From positions 460,805 to 524,804 of the forward strand of contig KB722745.1 in the NCBI GenBank assembly GCA_000349905.1: 64,000 bases of DNA, in the 5' to 3' direction. Positions 26,150-38,997 of this stretch are shown here, one piece after another. The DNA comes from Volvariella volvacea V23. Its lineage: Eukaryota > Basidiomycota > Agaricomycetes > Agaricales > Pluteaceae. The position numbers were made by a program, and so were the translations under genes. Under the pieces are notes generated by a model. That model was not told the DNA's origin. It did not search any database and worked only from the letters and a program-made list of their open reading frames with translations. Every line of letters starts with the position of its first letter. Positions within the stretch are counted from its first letter, which is position 1.

Positions 26150-27539
26150 TTTGGCTCTGCATCACATGAGTCAGTGCTTGTATGGCGCTGATCACTAGAT
26201 CAGAATTTAAAGCATACCTTAATATAGGCTCGACATTATTCATTTCCGCATACGAAGGGAACTCATTTAGAGGTGGGGGATACCCCCCTAAAGGGACCGG
26301 AATCGGGAACCCTGGATCAAGCACGGGAGATGCTGGCGACAGTTTGCCGTGCTTGAACGATAGAGAAGGCCAGTCGGTTGGGCAGAAACTTAAACGTCAC
26401 TACTAAGACAATGAAGCTAAGAAACATATTCGTGGAGCAAGAGCTATTCTTGGAGGCAGAAACGTACCTCCAAGACAGGAGCGCAGTGAATGCAGAATTG
26501 AGGTGGCACACTTGAAGGGAGAGTTGGACTCAGGCTGACTGGGTTGAAATATATCCTGACCCAACAGGCGAAATGGGATGACGCTTGAACATCTTAAGTC
26601 CGTTTCGGTGAGGGTTGAATTTAGCCTTTGTCAGACTTATCAAATGTTGTCTTGAAAGGGTCCGAGGAGCAGCTGATCGTTCATGGTTACCCTTCAATGC
26701 TAACGCGCGATCGTGATCGAATTGTGTGGGTTTGGCGAGAACTCGGAGTGAGTTCAGGATGACAACAGAGGTCCCTGCTAGCATTGACGAGAAACGCTCT
26801 ACCCTATGGATCTAGTAGAGAAATCCATGGCTTTGGGATAGTAGATGAAGGGCGAAGCTATGGGACCCATAATGGCAAAGCGTGAGGTGTCGGTCTGAGT
26901 GCCCGAGTTGACGAAAGCAATGATGAAATCTCATGTGGTACTTGCATTGCCAGGTAACATGAGTCCCAAAGCACCACCCTTTCCTTCTGAATTTGAAGTA
27001 TAAAATCCGCAGGGACGTCAAAATGTTATGACAAAATGTGAGAAAGAGGATGTGTGCAGGTACTCAGCTTCATGATCAATAAATTGGGAGCTCTGGGCTC
27101 CAACGTGATCTATTATCAACGGTTTAAACTGTTTAGCATATCGGTTGGGATAGAGCTCACTACGCTGGCATCTAAAAGGGCGATGAACAGTAGGATCAAC
27201 AGGTGAGAAGTAGATGCTCGTTTTGGACTAATGGCAATTCATACAAGAACCTCGTGGGGAGTCGGAAATTGACGGTCTTAGTGTTCAAAAGCACCGAAGA
27301 ATTTGTAAAAATCCTTCAGACGGTTCAATATAAAAGGTCGTGTCGAGTACAAGTTGAGAACAAGGCTAACAGAGGATGGTGATTGTCATTAGTATAAAAA
27401 GAGTAAAGCCTTTGAGAGGAAAGGGTTCAGGTAGTACACAAGGGTTCATGACGAAGGACTTGGTAGGGGCATAGTTATAGTAGGTGTGGATAAGGATTAA
27501 AAATGGAACAAACGATTTCGTGCGTTCGCAAACAATTAT
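26150..27539. other. Unresolved region with coding-like pieces
   Basis: Minus-strand fragments such as FLSFIVLVVTFKFLPNRL (about 26430-26370) and LDPGFPIPVPLGGYPPP (about 26320-26260) look protein-like and hydrophobic, and might be part of a second membrane-protein gene upstream of the DUF6533 gene. I could not connect them with convincing splice sites. 27022-27539 shows nothing. Confidence 0.3.
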
Positions 27540-29442
27540 TCACGACCTCGAAATGTTCTGGTACTGTAGGCTGGCACTCTCGTATTCTGCTTGGAATATC
27601 CTATTTCGTTCTTTGACCATCCACCTATGATGTTAAACGAATAAAAGCATTAAGGTCAGGGTACTAGCATATTTGATTGTTTCACTTACAAAAGCAATTC
27701 ATTGACGTAGTCCCTGACCAACCCCACAGAGTCCGAATCTAAAGTTGAGTGCGCAATCATTTGCGGTAGACTCACTGTAAGCCGCGTCAGAACCGTAGGC
27801 AATGAAATGACAAACGAGGCCAAACCCGTTATCCGAGGATGGGAAAAGATGTGTATGAAAGGTAAGTGGACAGGGTTGACTTACCAAGCATCCTCAGCAA
27901 ATGCTCCGCCCCATAAACTGCACTAACCTCTTTCTCCTGGCCAATGATGACTTTCGGCCCGGTTACATATTGCTTTCGCATTTCTGCATATTGAGGACGC
28001 TCGAATCGATATAGAAGATTGGCACCAAGAGAACGGTCGAAGTAGACTTGGAGACCGGAAACTATTGTAGGGACTACCAAAGCTGGGTCTCGAAGGCTAT
28101 ATGCATGGCAGGGTCCGGCATTGGCCATTTGATCCATTTGCGTACCAGGGCAATGATGGACAGTGGATGTAAGTTATACAGAGACAGGAGATGTTGGGGA
28201 AAAGATCAAGTGGGTTGGATTGGGAAGATTTAGTGAACATCGGGAGGTCGTACTGCAGAAGTAGACATACTTGGGAGGCTTGGGCTTCATGTTGGTCATA
28301 TAGTCTGCAAACTCCTGCAGGATCTCAACGACTGTCGGACTCCGTGGCAGCGTGACAAGCTACATAGCGCGTAATTAAAAGGACGAGCATATATGCGGAA
28401 GGATGTTTGAAAGGATTGGGGAGAACATTAGCACTCCAAACAGGAACTAAGGATAAAAGCCAACTACATACCTGACTGTTTTTTGTAACGGCCTCCCAAT
28501 CATCAACCAGCTGTGCCTTGAGCGCTTCTGGAACGTTGAGCTTGATTTCAGGCTTTTTGGTAGTTTCGTCCTATTAGCCACGAGAGTTCATCAGAACGGC
28601 ATAAAAGCAAAAATCAACGGATAACCAAGGTGTGAACAACGCTAGATGGTAGCCATACACGTAGCCATACCAGTGAAAAGAGGGCAAAGAAAAACAAATT
28701 GGCAGGAAACACAGCAGAAAGACCTAAGACGTACCTCTTCCCGGGCTCTCTTAGTCCCTCGAGCATCCTTCCTACCCCCTCTCGAGGTAGAAGCCTCTTT
28801 GGAAGTAGTTGCCCCTCCACTTTTGCTGGATTTTGTTGCTGCACTTGAGGCAGGTGCATTCGTTTGCTGGAGCTGCTTTTGAGTTGCCAAGTTGATATCG
28901 TTATACTTCAAAAGGCGTGTTGCGGGGACCCACTCGTCCCATCTATAACATTGAGGATTAGTAGGCGCTCGGAAAAGAGGCATGGATTATGCAAAACTGG
29001 TGAGTTTAGTGTCCGATGTAGTCAACATGCAACCCGCCGGCTGGGCCAACCCTGTACCCCACACCCTAGCCAGCGGAACGCCGCCCTTCACTTGTCACAG
29101 CTCCAATCCATCAACCGTGTAGGGGACTACAAAGCGCTCGAGGACAAGGAATAGATTCTGGAGCACTCACGTTTGTTTCCAACCTTTGTAATGCACGAAA
29201 TAATGTGGACCCAGCACACCCGTCAGAGTTGATGTCTCGTCGAAGTTTTGTATCTTCAGCACCTTTGCTTCGTATATCAGCGGCCCATGGTAACACAGCA
29301 CCCTCTCGTTCACCGTGTATGTCTCTCCTGAGCCCGGACCTGACGAAGAACCTGGAGTCGAACCAGATGTTGAGGCAGCAGAACTGCCTGCCACGACCGT
29401 AGCAGTGGTCGAGGAGTTATTGGCGCTCGAACCTAATGCCAC
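27540..29442 (-). CDS. EAF3: Chromatin modification protein Eaf3/MRG15
   Basis: Seven exons on the minus strand: to 29171, then 28942-28735, 28570-28472, 28359-28271, 28096-27885, 27774-27690 and 27624-27540. The N-terminal chromo-barrel reads [20 protein letters not shown], then [12 protein letters not shown] joined to [14 protein letters not shown] Ser/Lys linker follows ([13 protein letters not shown]), then the MRG domain: [38 protein letters not shown] and ERPQYAEM, ending YQNISRS. Eaf3 reads H3K36 methylation and serves the NuA4 acetyltransferase and Rpd3S deacetylase complexes. The start is uncertain: the frame is open upstream through [16 protein letters not shown] but no ATG is found in any nearby in-frame position; 29442 is a GTG. 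The intron before 28096 is long (174 nt). Confidence 0.9.
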
Positions 29443-30701
29443 TGCAGAGGGAGCAGTGGTTGTGCCGCCAATGTTGGCGGCAGTGGCTTTTCCTTTGCCT
29501 TTCGACAGCTTGGCTAAAGTTTTCGCGAGGGGTGTAGGTGATCAAAAAGACGCCAACGCCTGGCTGAGCAAGGCCTGAAATGCTAGAAAGTTAGACCGTG
29601 GAGAGTTTGGTGGAGCTGATGGGCGGCACGTACGGTTAGGGTTGTAAAACAAGTGGTAGGTAGAGGCAGCGCGGTGATGGTGAGTGTTTGACGCTGCGTT
29701 ACGCTGGGAGTCTTGTCTTGGGTGACCGCAACACACAACACAGATATGCTGGGATTCGCTGTTGGATCGCGGATGGCAGAAGACTCGAGAACTGGCGCGC
29801 GGTTAGGGCACCCGGAAAGTTTGAGGAACGGGCTTGTTGTCAGCTGGAGATGGGACTATATTGCTGATTCAATCGCCCCTTTGTCTCCTCCTTGCCGGGA
29901 TTTCATGATTATCTGACCAGAGCGCCAGTTTGGGTTTGGGATGGTAGCAAAGGATGTGATGGTCCTTTGAATTTGGCAAGAAAGCAGCATGAGGAGCACC
30001 AAACTCCCATAATCTCGCCACTATAAACTCATCTAGAGACTTTCCAGCGCTCTCTTTCTATTTATCAATTCTTATCACGCTATTTCCCTTATGGCAGCCA
30101 AGGCTAGGGTACTGGATTGAAATAAACTGCAGAGATTCCGCTAATTTCATCTCTAGATGAGAGTGGGTCCCAGTGGGCGGTATATGACTGGCCCCAAAGC
30201 GAAAGCCACAATCCATCATATCGTCGGCCTTAAGCCAGGACAACTAAGGCACAGTTGCCTCAACTACGGATAAAGGATTGCATGTACCCTTCCGTTGCCT
30301 TGCGATTCCGAGCTTCGTCACGCGAAATTGTGTAAGTAGAGCAACCATGACAACACTGCCAACCCTCCTTTCCTCATTCTGTACCATACGGTCAGTATCT
30401 CCAGCTCAGTGCTAACAGCCAGACAACTAGCAGGTATCTGTCCACTTCTGGGCTGTAAGCTCGTTTTGGGGCGTATTCTGACCAGATCTTAACAGGCTTG
30501 GTCCGCCGTCTGGGTTCTGGGTCCCGTTGTGTTGAGCACAACGCGCGCACGAGGTCATTCATACCCCTAACGCAACGCTGCTCCTTGCTCCTATTCCAAA
30601 GTCGATTTTTGGAGACCTCTCAGACGATTGTATCGTTCACCTTCAACTGCATCTACCCACTCATTTGGATTTGGCGCAACACCGACACGGCACAGATCAG
30701 T
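29443..30701. other. Upstream region of Eaf3 and of a small plus-strand gene
   Basis: No supported gene. On the minus strand from 29443 to about 29900 there is no ATG at all, which matters for the Eaf3 start. A frame near 30498 merges into the small gene at 30702, but its N-terminal part looks random. Confidence 0.4.
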
Positions 30702-31065
30702 ATGAGCCGTACACCGCTTTCCACGATTTCCATAACCAACCTGCCAACGCCCAACACCCATGGCATTGCTACCGGTCGCGATCTTTACGCTCAGGACCCG
30801 CGAACCCCGATTCACCCCTTCATCTCGGAAGTGGACCACTGGATTGAGTACATTGGTCAGAGGATAAGGGACCTGGAAGAACGACACGCAAGAATTTGGA
30901 GAAGTGAAGATGGCAACAATCACGTTCCTGGAGGTCGCATCCAGCGTGAGTAGTGAAGTCTCTTCCACGCTTTCTGGTGGCAGTCCGCCCCTTGCGTCCT
31001 GTCAAGCCCGAAAACGATTTTTTTTTCACGCGGATTGCTGATCTAGAATTCCAGGCAATGAGTAG
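30702..31065 (+). CDS. Small hypothetical protein
   Basis: Exons 30702-30945 and 31055-31065 give 84 residues, starting MSRTPLSTISITNLPTP and containing WIEYIGQRIRDLEERHARIW, a plausible amphipathic or coiled-coil helix. The intron has a GTGAGT donor and a CCAG acceptor preceded by CTGAT. If unspliced, the frame stops almost at once, so both forms have nearly the same protein end. No family recognised. The start is preceded by a T/C-rich leader. Support is codon-like composition plus the splice pair only. Confidence 0.35.
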
Positions 31066-33210
31066 ACCAAAAAACATTTCTTGAAGCCGTACGAGCCCAA
31101 GGGTCATAGCATTATACCATATCCTAAAATAGAACAGTATCGCTCAGATGTCCCGATGGTTGCCGTTGAGAGCAGCGACTAGATGTTGTATTTTATTTCC
31201 TGTGTATGAACAGGCTGTTTATCCTAGACGAGTGCACTTTAGCTATTGGACTGCATCGCTTTCAATTACTGCTAACTGGTTTGTGCTGGCCAGGCGCACG
31301 AGTGTGCCGTCCTTCCTGGGCATCGTGCGTAAAATTGGCATTGCCTCAAGATAAATTTAGCTGTTATAAGGGGCTAGCGTAGGCCAGAGTCACGGTTTTG
31401 TGGAGGTGTCAATGGCTTGATGTTGATTCGTCCACTGCTGGTCACAGCTTGACTCTAACCAGTTTCATAGATCTTCATCTCATACCCTGGGTCGATGCTT
31501 ACCTATCATGCTGATAAAGTGAGGTTCCACGAATCCTGACGATCTTACATTCCTCAACTAGTTATTTGACCCCACCGTATCTTTCAGGCCCCTTCCGACT
31601 TTGTTAATGATAACTGTGGGTCCTGTGCCGGACAGGTTTTACTGCCGATTCCAAATCATGTTGGGTATGCTGCTAACATGCAGGATTCGTGCCTGAATCA
31701 AAGCCCTCTGCATTGTCGTGGTTGATCCAAGCTTATTATGTGTGCTTTCTGTCCCTCAGGACGAACTGCATGACTTGGTCTTGGTATGTTGGATGGATTG
31801 ATTGAACGGGGATTTCTCGCTCGTTCCTTGGTTGTCGGACACTACCATAAGCAGACTGCGTGTCCTGAGGATGTGATCTTTCATTGCAATCCAACGAGAA
31901 TGAAGGTGGGAATGACATCACAAACGAGCATCGCAGTTGTAATCCTAGATTACTATAGGTCATACTACCTGCTACACCCTCTCCTTGCATTGGGCGGTGG
32001 CTTCACTTGAGAGTATGTGTGGGTGCGCATGTTTTGTTCAAGCCATCTAGGCCAAATGCTATAGCTGTCCTGTGGCTATCTTATAGGCCCAGAACTGGGG
32101 TCAGCCGATTCCAAGAGGATTGAATAAGCAACATGGACCCTGACCAGCATTGTGGCATCTATGCGAGTTAGGTTCCGCCCCATTGATAGGATCGACGAGG
32201 ATGAACTAATATCGGTACTGAGGCGTGCCTGAGTTCCATTAAGTGTGGCGAGAGATCTTAGCCACTGTTCTTACCTTTGGCAGGATGAGCGAACACACAA
32301 GCATTATGGCAAAACGGATGTGAGACGTCTCGGGAGTGTGCACGCCAGCGTCTCAATCACCAACCTTGACAACGACGTGACTTGAGCTCGTGAGCACAGC
32401 CTCACACCTCGGCTCCTCATTGTGAGGCCAGCCATTGGTGTGGCGCAGCGACACGGGGATTGCGCTGGATTTCGAAGGTGCCGTGGAAGATAGACTCGGC
32501 GATTAGATAGAAGGTTCTGCATACATTCTGCGAATATTATCGCCAGGTGGGTGGAGAATGAATTGGACATCGAGCCTGGAAACGCAGCATGTTATTGATG
32601 GAGAGCGACAAAAATACCGACCGGATCTGACGGCAACCGCTAAATGCTAAACGCTGGTGATAGTCCCTTTATTCTATACTTACTTTCTACCTTTCCTAGT
32701 CGTTGCGCCTGCTCAGGCAGTATACCCGTCTTTCTTTTGTTCCCTCTGAAGTGAAGCCTGCTGGCCACCTTCAGCTTGAGGGCGTTACCACTGCCGGTAA
32801 GTCGTCCACCTAACCTCCGTCGTACCCTATCGCCCAATCGGTCTCCCATTCCCGGACGGATTTACGTACCAGGGCTAACCCCAGGCTCACCCCTTTCCTT
32901 TTTCCCCTCCTCCTTGAATCCTGCTGGCTCCCAGTATTCCTAGGATTTCAGATTCGTTCCTTCCAGGCAGGTCATTCTGGGTTTCCCCGTGCGCGCTAGT
33001 CGCATTTTCCATATCGCACATCGCCCATCCTTCTCCCCTGCCCCGCATCACCCACGTACATAACTCCTTTTTTTTTGTTTTTTACTTTAATCCTTTTCAT
33101 ATCTGCTTGGTCAGGTTTTCTTCTCTTGCTCCGTCTCCCCGTGGTCCTTTTCTTTGTTCCGATTTATTTCTTGACCACCCCATCGTGTCCACTTGTCCTT
33201 TGGGCCCATC
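31066..33210. promoter_or_regulatory. Long intergenic region and pyrimidine-rich leader
   Basis: About 2.1 kb without a supported gene. The last 500 bp (about 32680-33210) are strongly C/T-rich, typical of the promoter and leader of a well-expressed filamentous fungal gene, here the surface protein starting at 33211. Confidence 0.45.
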
Positions 33211-35232
33211 ATGAAGAACTCGATCTTCCACCACCATCTTCTCCGGCCTGTGCTATGGTTGCTCTTGGCCTACCAACTCGTCCTGCCATGCCAAGCCCAG
33301 CAAGGAGGGTTGTTCATCTGGAAGTTCAGCAATGCGGTAAGCATCCTTGGCTGGTACTTTCTTGACTTTCCACCAACTCCACAAAAGCAACTATCCAGGT
33401 CGCTACCATCATGTGGGACGCTTGATATCGAAGTAACAGCACCCAATTCAACGGCGCGAATGTTGGGACAACCACCGTTCTCCATGATTGCGTATCCAGA
33501 GGGTGGCACGCCAACAACTCAGCTAATTGGCACGAATGACAGTGACCTCTCGTGGGTGGTGGATCAGCCAATTGGTTCGTCGTTCGCTTCTATTGCAGCC
33601 CTTTAGCTAGATCACTCTCGCTAACGTCCCACAACACGTTCAGGGAGCTCGATAATGTTGACCGTCATTGATGGGAATGGCAATCCAGGGGGTATTGGCC
33701 CCAGCATGTTCACGGTAATCGGTGTGTCTTCAGCCCATCCTATATTTACTGTTCAAGCGCATTGACACTCTTGCGACACAGCTGGTCAAACAACATCATG
33801 CCTCCAGACGCCGCCCTCAAATCAGGAGCCATTTACCGTAACATCGAATATAACGGATAGGCTGGAAACTTGCCAGCCTTGGGGGATCACGGTCAAGGGC
33901 GGTGTACCTCCATATAACGTCACCCTCGCCGCCCTCAACTCTCCCGTGATTACGAATGTGACTATAGGATTAGGGGATGACGTTTTCACATACATCAATA
34001 GGGCGGACCCAGATGGTACTATGATAGGTACGTGTTATTTATCTTGCTCGTAGTAGACAATGGATACTGAGGCTCATTCAAGCTGGTGTTGTCGACTTGT
34101 GAGTACCTATACGTGCTGTCTTTTATTACGCCAATTATGAGGCACCGCTAACCCTGTGAACCCTGCGACCGCAGCCAGGGGCGATGGGCATCCGGTACTC
34201 CACTTGTCCATACATACGGTAAGTGGTTTTGCTTATGGCTTGATTCTATGCGTCGCACAGCATGGCGTCCCTCCATCAATCATTGCTTACTGCCATACGT
34301 CCACTCCGCTCTGTACAGGATCCAATAATGTCGACTGCGTAGGATTAGTAAGCTCAACGGGCAACTCGACAGAAATCGCACAAGCGCAGCAAGAAGCAGA
34401 AGAGCGAGCGGCAGCTGATGCCAGACGGCGTTCGATCATAATAGGTGTTACTGTTTCTCTCGGAGTGGTGCTGCTACTTGCCGCTGCTGCAGGGTTCTGG
34501 TTTTGGCGGAGACGAAGGGAAAGGGAAGAGATAGAGTCGGGGCCAGATTTGCTTCCACGACAATTTGAGGAAACAAGGCCAGGATATTCAGTGATGCGAC
34601 AATATACGGGAGGTGCAGGAATTTTAGCGGAGGAGTTCGTCCCACCGCCTGGTCAGGTACTTATGATCAGTCCCTCCGCTCCCTCGAATACCAGCTCACC
34701 ACCGAGAACTCCGAAGTCGCCGACGGCTGGTCCCGATTCCTCAACGACTGCCCTTACTGGAGGCACGCACCTGTACCCACCGACCAGTGTGATTGCAGTC
34801 TCTGGAGCAACTCCATATGATCCACCTTTACCCACCTCAATCAGTACTGCTGGGTCAACCGGATCGAACAGCGCAGGCAACCGAACTTCCGGGGGTAGTT
34901 CTACGACCGATCGACCAGGATTTAATCAATTCCCACAAACGCCATCCAGACGAAACGCAAAGGCCATCGAGGCAGGGTTTGGTCCAAGGCCTCAAGCTAG
35001 TTTCAGCAGTCAAGCGACGACATCTCCCTCGTCGCCATCCACCAATGATACCCAATCTCTTGCAGGAACTACGAGTGCGGGCCAGAGGAACTCGCAGCAC
35101 CAGCCGTGGCAGATGGGGTTGGGACTTGTAGACGAAGTATCAACGCCTGAAGGAGAGGTCGTGATACAGCACCGGGACGCGGGATTGCCAAGAGAATTGC
35201 CGCCACCATACGCCGATAGAGGGCAATCATAA
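33211..35232 (+). CDS. Secreted-domain single-pass membrane protein with PPPY tail
   Basis: Multi-exon gene. It starts MKNSIFHHHLLRPVLWLLL, a signal peptide ending near CQAQQGG. The ectodomain has two repeats of a motif known from Agaricomycete surface proteins: SCGTLDIEVTAP, then TCQPWGITVKGGVPPYNVTL, with several N-glycosylation sites (NIT, NVT, NST) and DFQGRWASGTP. A charged stalk (AEERAAADARRRS) precedes a single TM helix (IIIGVTVSLGVVLLLAAAAGFWFW) flanked by RRRRERE. The cytosolic tail of about 240 residues is Ser/Thr/Pro-rich and ends with LPPPYADRGQS, a PPxY motif of the type bound by WW domains of Rsp5/Nedd4 ubiquitin ligases. Intron 1 (33337-33387) uses the AAAAG acceptor, which alone keeps the frame. 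Possible cell-wall sensor or receptor; function inferred only. Confidence 0.72.
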
Positions 35233-36166
35233 CACTCAAAAAAAGACGTCAATGACTTTGCTTCTTACTCCCATTATGGATGACGACGATATGACGTTTT
35301 TCTGCACCTTGCATTTCATTTCATCTTGTCCTTTTTTTCCTTTGGTATTGAGAGGTTCGATTGCGTTTGATGAAGTTATTCTAGTCAACTACCCCGTTTC
35401 CTGTGCTATCTCCACGTCCTCCTCTTGGTTCTCTTGTCATCAACTCTGTATTACCACCCCTCATTCATTACTTCATTATTCATTCATCATCCTGTTTGGT
35501 ATCCCCCTGATCCCCGCCCACCCGCTCTCCTTCGTTCGCTCATTTGTGCGTCTTGCGTCTTGTGGTCCTGCTGTGTTGTGTTGTGTTGTCGTTGCCCGTC
35601 TCGTCCCGGCTTGGTCTCGTGTGCATTTCTGGTTCGTCCTCGTCCCGATCTTCAAGGTGCTTCAAGTTTTATGGTATCCTACATCTTCCGATTTAGCCCC
35701 TGCCTCTGGCTTCGGTGACTCCGTTCGGTCGTGGCAGTTCCTATATCCAACATATGGGTACTGGTGGCGAGCTGGTGTATACTGCCACACTTGTATATCC
35801 ATGCAACTGCTATTGCCCATCCGTAGCTGCCACGTTTGGTAATCTTACCTACACTATCTATAGTCTCTTCCCGTATACACATTACCTCTAGCTATCCTCT
35901 CACCCCTTGACCTTAATAGTAGTATGTTTCGTGTGTCCTGCGAATGGACAGAATACAATGATACGACTTACTACCATCAGTATAGTTCGTGGTCGGCTCT
36001 AGGTACAAATGGGGCAAGCATGGTCGGCGTAAATGACGACACTTGATGCAGTAGTTGATGTACTTGCTTATGAATTCGATGACGGACATGGTTTTTTGTC
36101 GACAATGTTCAACTTTATTATAGACTACCACAGGGGTACGACAGTACGGTAAAGCGAATGGAAACC
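35233..36166. other. Convergent 3' region, T/C-rich
   Basis: About 0.9 kb between convergent genes. An open frame at 35252-35842 (plus) is rich in Ser, Phe, Cys and His as expected for translated T/C-rich UTR, and is not taken as a gene. Confidence 0.4.
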
Positions 36167-38748
36167 CTACGCAGTTGTGGTGGACGATGGCATATCAAAT
36201 GCGGAGCTTCTCCAACCCTCGACAGACCTTTCTCTCCTAGCCTTGAGCTCAACAGTCTTCCTGAACCCCTCCACCTGTCGCTTACTCTCGCTAACCAAAC
36301 CTTGGGCACGACCCCTAGCCTCTGCGACACCTTCGCCTATGCCTGTGCCAATCTCTTCAATGGTCACCTCAGCATCACCCATCGCAGCATGGAGCCTGCT
36401 CGATAGACTCTCAGAACACGTTCCAAGCGGTCCACGTTTCGAACCGGGAAGAATCTGCGGCTCCGCGCCCACAGCAAAGGCGCACATGTTTTGAATTCCG
36501 GTCGCGGGCGCGGGCGCAGGTCCTACCTGCGGCTGTATCTGTCTCGAGAGAGCCGGTTGGTGTTCAACAATGAGTCCAGTGCCCGTGGCATGCCACTCGA
36601 CTTCTCCTCGCTTACGACCACCTCGCCTCATGCGACCGACTTCGCTCATGATGGCACCTACAATGCTGGCCCACAGACCAACCCCAGCATCTTCAAACAC
36701 TTCTCGTCTCTTACCGATGTCCCATGCAATGCCGTCGATCCAGCCAACTAGCCATCTGATTTGTTCCGTTAACGACCTCTCCAACGCGTCCCGAAGGCGA
36801 AGAACCATGATGGGTTTGAAGACAGATAATAACAGAGAGTGGTTGGACTTCTTGACATCAATGCCGATATCTTGAGAAATGTCGACGGATACGTGCTCTA
36901 GCACTGTGTAACGCTGGGCCTCTTCACGCTGCTTCATGTGAGTGGTAGGAATGAGTCTGATCCTCAGGTCAACAGTGACACCTTGAGGGGGTAAGGTGGC
37001 TGCAACGAGTCCCGTGTACTCAGCAGGAGATACGGTGGCTGCATTCTTGTCCCGGTAGTAGAACGAAACATCGTCAAGCTGCAGCTGCAAGGCTTGGATG
37101 CGGACATGAGTCAAGGTGCCGTATGCAGCGCGCGACTGAGCACCAGTAGTAGTTTTGATGTCCACATCGGTGATATTGCGAATGTAGATGTGTGAAGGAA
37201 GTAGATCGATGTTTGATATGTCCAGGCTCTCCAACACTAGTTCAATCTCGGGATCCACATATTCCGTCCTGTTCAAAGTCAACGTCTTGTAGTGATCCTC
37301 TCTGAGCCCTGCTTACCGAGGTATGGGAATATGCTTCAACATGGCGAGTATTCTTGGTGCATAGACACGGAACATGTCTTGGTAAAACCAAGTCGCTCGG
37401 TCTATCATAGCCTGGAGACCACTTTCGGCTCGAGCTTGACCAGCATGTCTGGCTTGAATAAGACCCATCTCCACGTCACGACCAAACTTGAGGTGAGCAT
37501 CTCGCAGGCGACGCAGGTCCTCGTCGCCCTGGAGCGCGCGCGTGAAATTCGCCAAATCGGTCCTGAAGTGCTCAACGACATCCCTCCATTTTGCATCTTT
37601 GTCGAGAAGAGCGCGCCACCTGGTCGCGAGGTCTTGGCGTTCATTTTGAGCTGCTTCTGACCGAGCGTATCCCTTCTCTGTAAGGTTCTTTAATGCAAAA
37701 TCAAAGACGGACTGGAAATAGGATGAGAGTGTCCGATCCTTGATGACCGTAAGAAGGCATAAGCGGAAGGAATTCAAGAGCTCGGAGAGAGGGGATATCC
37801 GTTCAAAGAACTGAAGGATAGCATCAATCGCCTTGGGGACATGTTGCTCGGGGGTCGGGTCGTTTATAAAGGTCGCAATGGTGAGGTCCTCAGGTTTTTC
37901 GATAGTCTGAATGGATTGGGACAACCGCGCTTTCAGAATACCAACAATTTTCTGGATAGCCTGTTGATATGCAGGATCATCTTGCGTCTTGTCGCAGATC
38001 TGGGAGAGATTAACATAGATAGTCCGTAAAGCAAAAATGTGCATACCTTGTAGAATGCCTCTTGGAGCCTAGAAATTGTCCGCTCGGTAGTGCCGTGAAC
38101 GGTTGTAGACACTTCCTGACCCGCCTCGATTGCGGCGGCGCCAACGCGCTTCACGGTATCCATGTTTTGCTCAAATTGGATCTTGAGAGTCTGTTCCTGC
38201 TCTAGTCGTTTCCTGTCGCGACCTAAATAATCTCGCTGACCCTCCTTGACCTGCTCCTCGACTTCCCTTAGGGTCTGTTTGGCACGCGCGGCTTGAGTTT
38301 CGACCAACTCGGCCACGTTTGCAAGGGCGAGACGAATGAAGGAGAAAAAGTCGTAGGTCAGGGCAACGCCCTCTGCGGAGGTGCTGGACCAGACGATGGA
38401 GAGCAGTGTCCTCAAGGACAAGCGAAGGGTCTTGATGTCCTCCAAGGCGGCATCCTTGTCGGAGACGAGCTCGGTGGTTGTCGCAGGGAGGTCGCCCTGA
38501 TTGAGATGCCAGACGGCCTCCTGGAGTATGTTGTCTCCGTTCTTGTTGCAACCAAGGACCTTGTATGCCTGGAGAATCCTCCTGGTGTCCTCGGCGAGGA
38601 GACGACCTTGGGCACTGAGGGTCGAGGTCGGGAGGGGTTCATGTGTTATGATGGAGTTGTTGACAAAGTCGATGAAGTCGGTGAGCTGCTGGGTCGAGGG
38701 GAGCTTGCCGGCCTCAAAGGCGGCGAGAACAGAAGTAAACTTGTCCAT
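36167..38748 (-). CDS. HAM1-like protein (HAM1_N/HAM1_C domains)
   Basis: Three exons (38748-38047, 37999-37317, 37268-36167; introns 47 and 48 nt) give 828 residues. The N-terminal half is helical with long charged segments (LREVEEQVKEGQRDYLGRD) and repeated late-embryogenesis-like helices. The C-terminal part (YVDPEIELVLESLDISNID, PSHIYIRNITDVDI, LDDVSFYYRDK, VLEHVSVDISQDIGID) resembles the conserved fungal HAM1-like C-terminal domain (formerly DUF4449), which looks like a tubular lipid-binding fold. After this come Arg/Gly and Ala/Pro linkers and a final helix rich in Glu/Lys. Such proteins are widespread in filamentous fungi; a role in membrane lipid handling is inference. The start MDKFTSVLAAFEAGKLP is the only sensible one. 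Confidence 0.82.
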
Positions 38749-38997
38749 CGAATCGTTAAAGTTGGCGACTTGGAAGGAATTGCAGACGACGGGCGAGGTG
38801 CATGGCTTTATAGGGCGCAGATACCTCCACTGCGAGGGGGTGAGACACGCCCATGACGTCAGCGCTCGTCACTCCATTTCCTGTGCGATTCAGAGGTGCG
38901 AGATTCAGAGCGCAGGCAGTCGCGTGCCAGCTTATCACAGGCCCACCCAGCTGATTGCGCCCACATTCTATTTGTCGCTGTTGACTCAAGTTACATC

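Noticed and set aside
28097..28270. Reading the Eaf3 exon upstream through [14 protein letters not shown]
   Set aside because: No acceptor precedes that stretch; the TATAG acceptor at 28097 gives [15 protein letters not shown], which fits the MRG family.
35252..35842. 196-codon plus-strand open frame
   Set aside because: Ser/Phe/Cys/His-rich translation of T/C-rich 3' UTR sequence, with no family resemblance or splice support.
38293..38856. Long open frames antisense to the HAM1-like gene
   Set aside because: They are shadows of a well-supported coding exon on the other strand.
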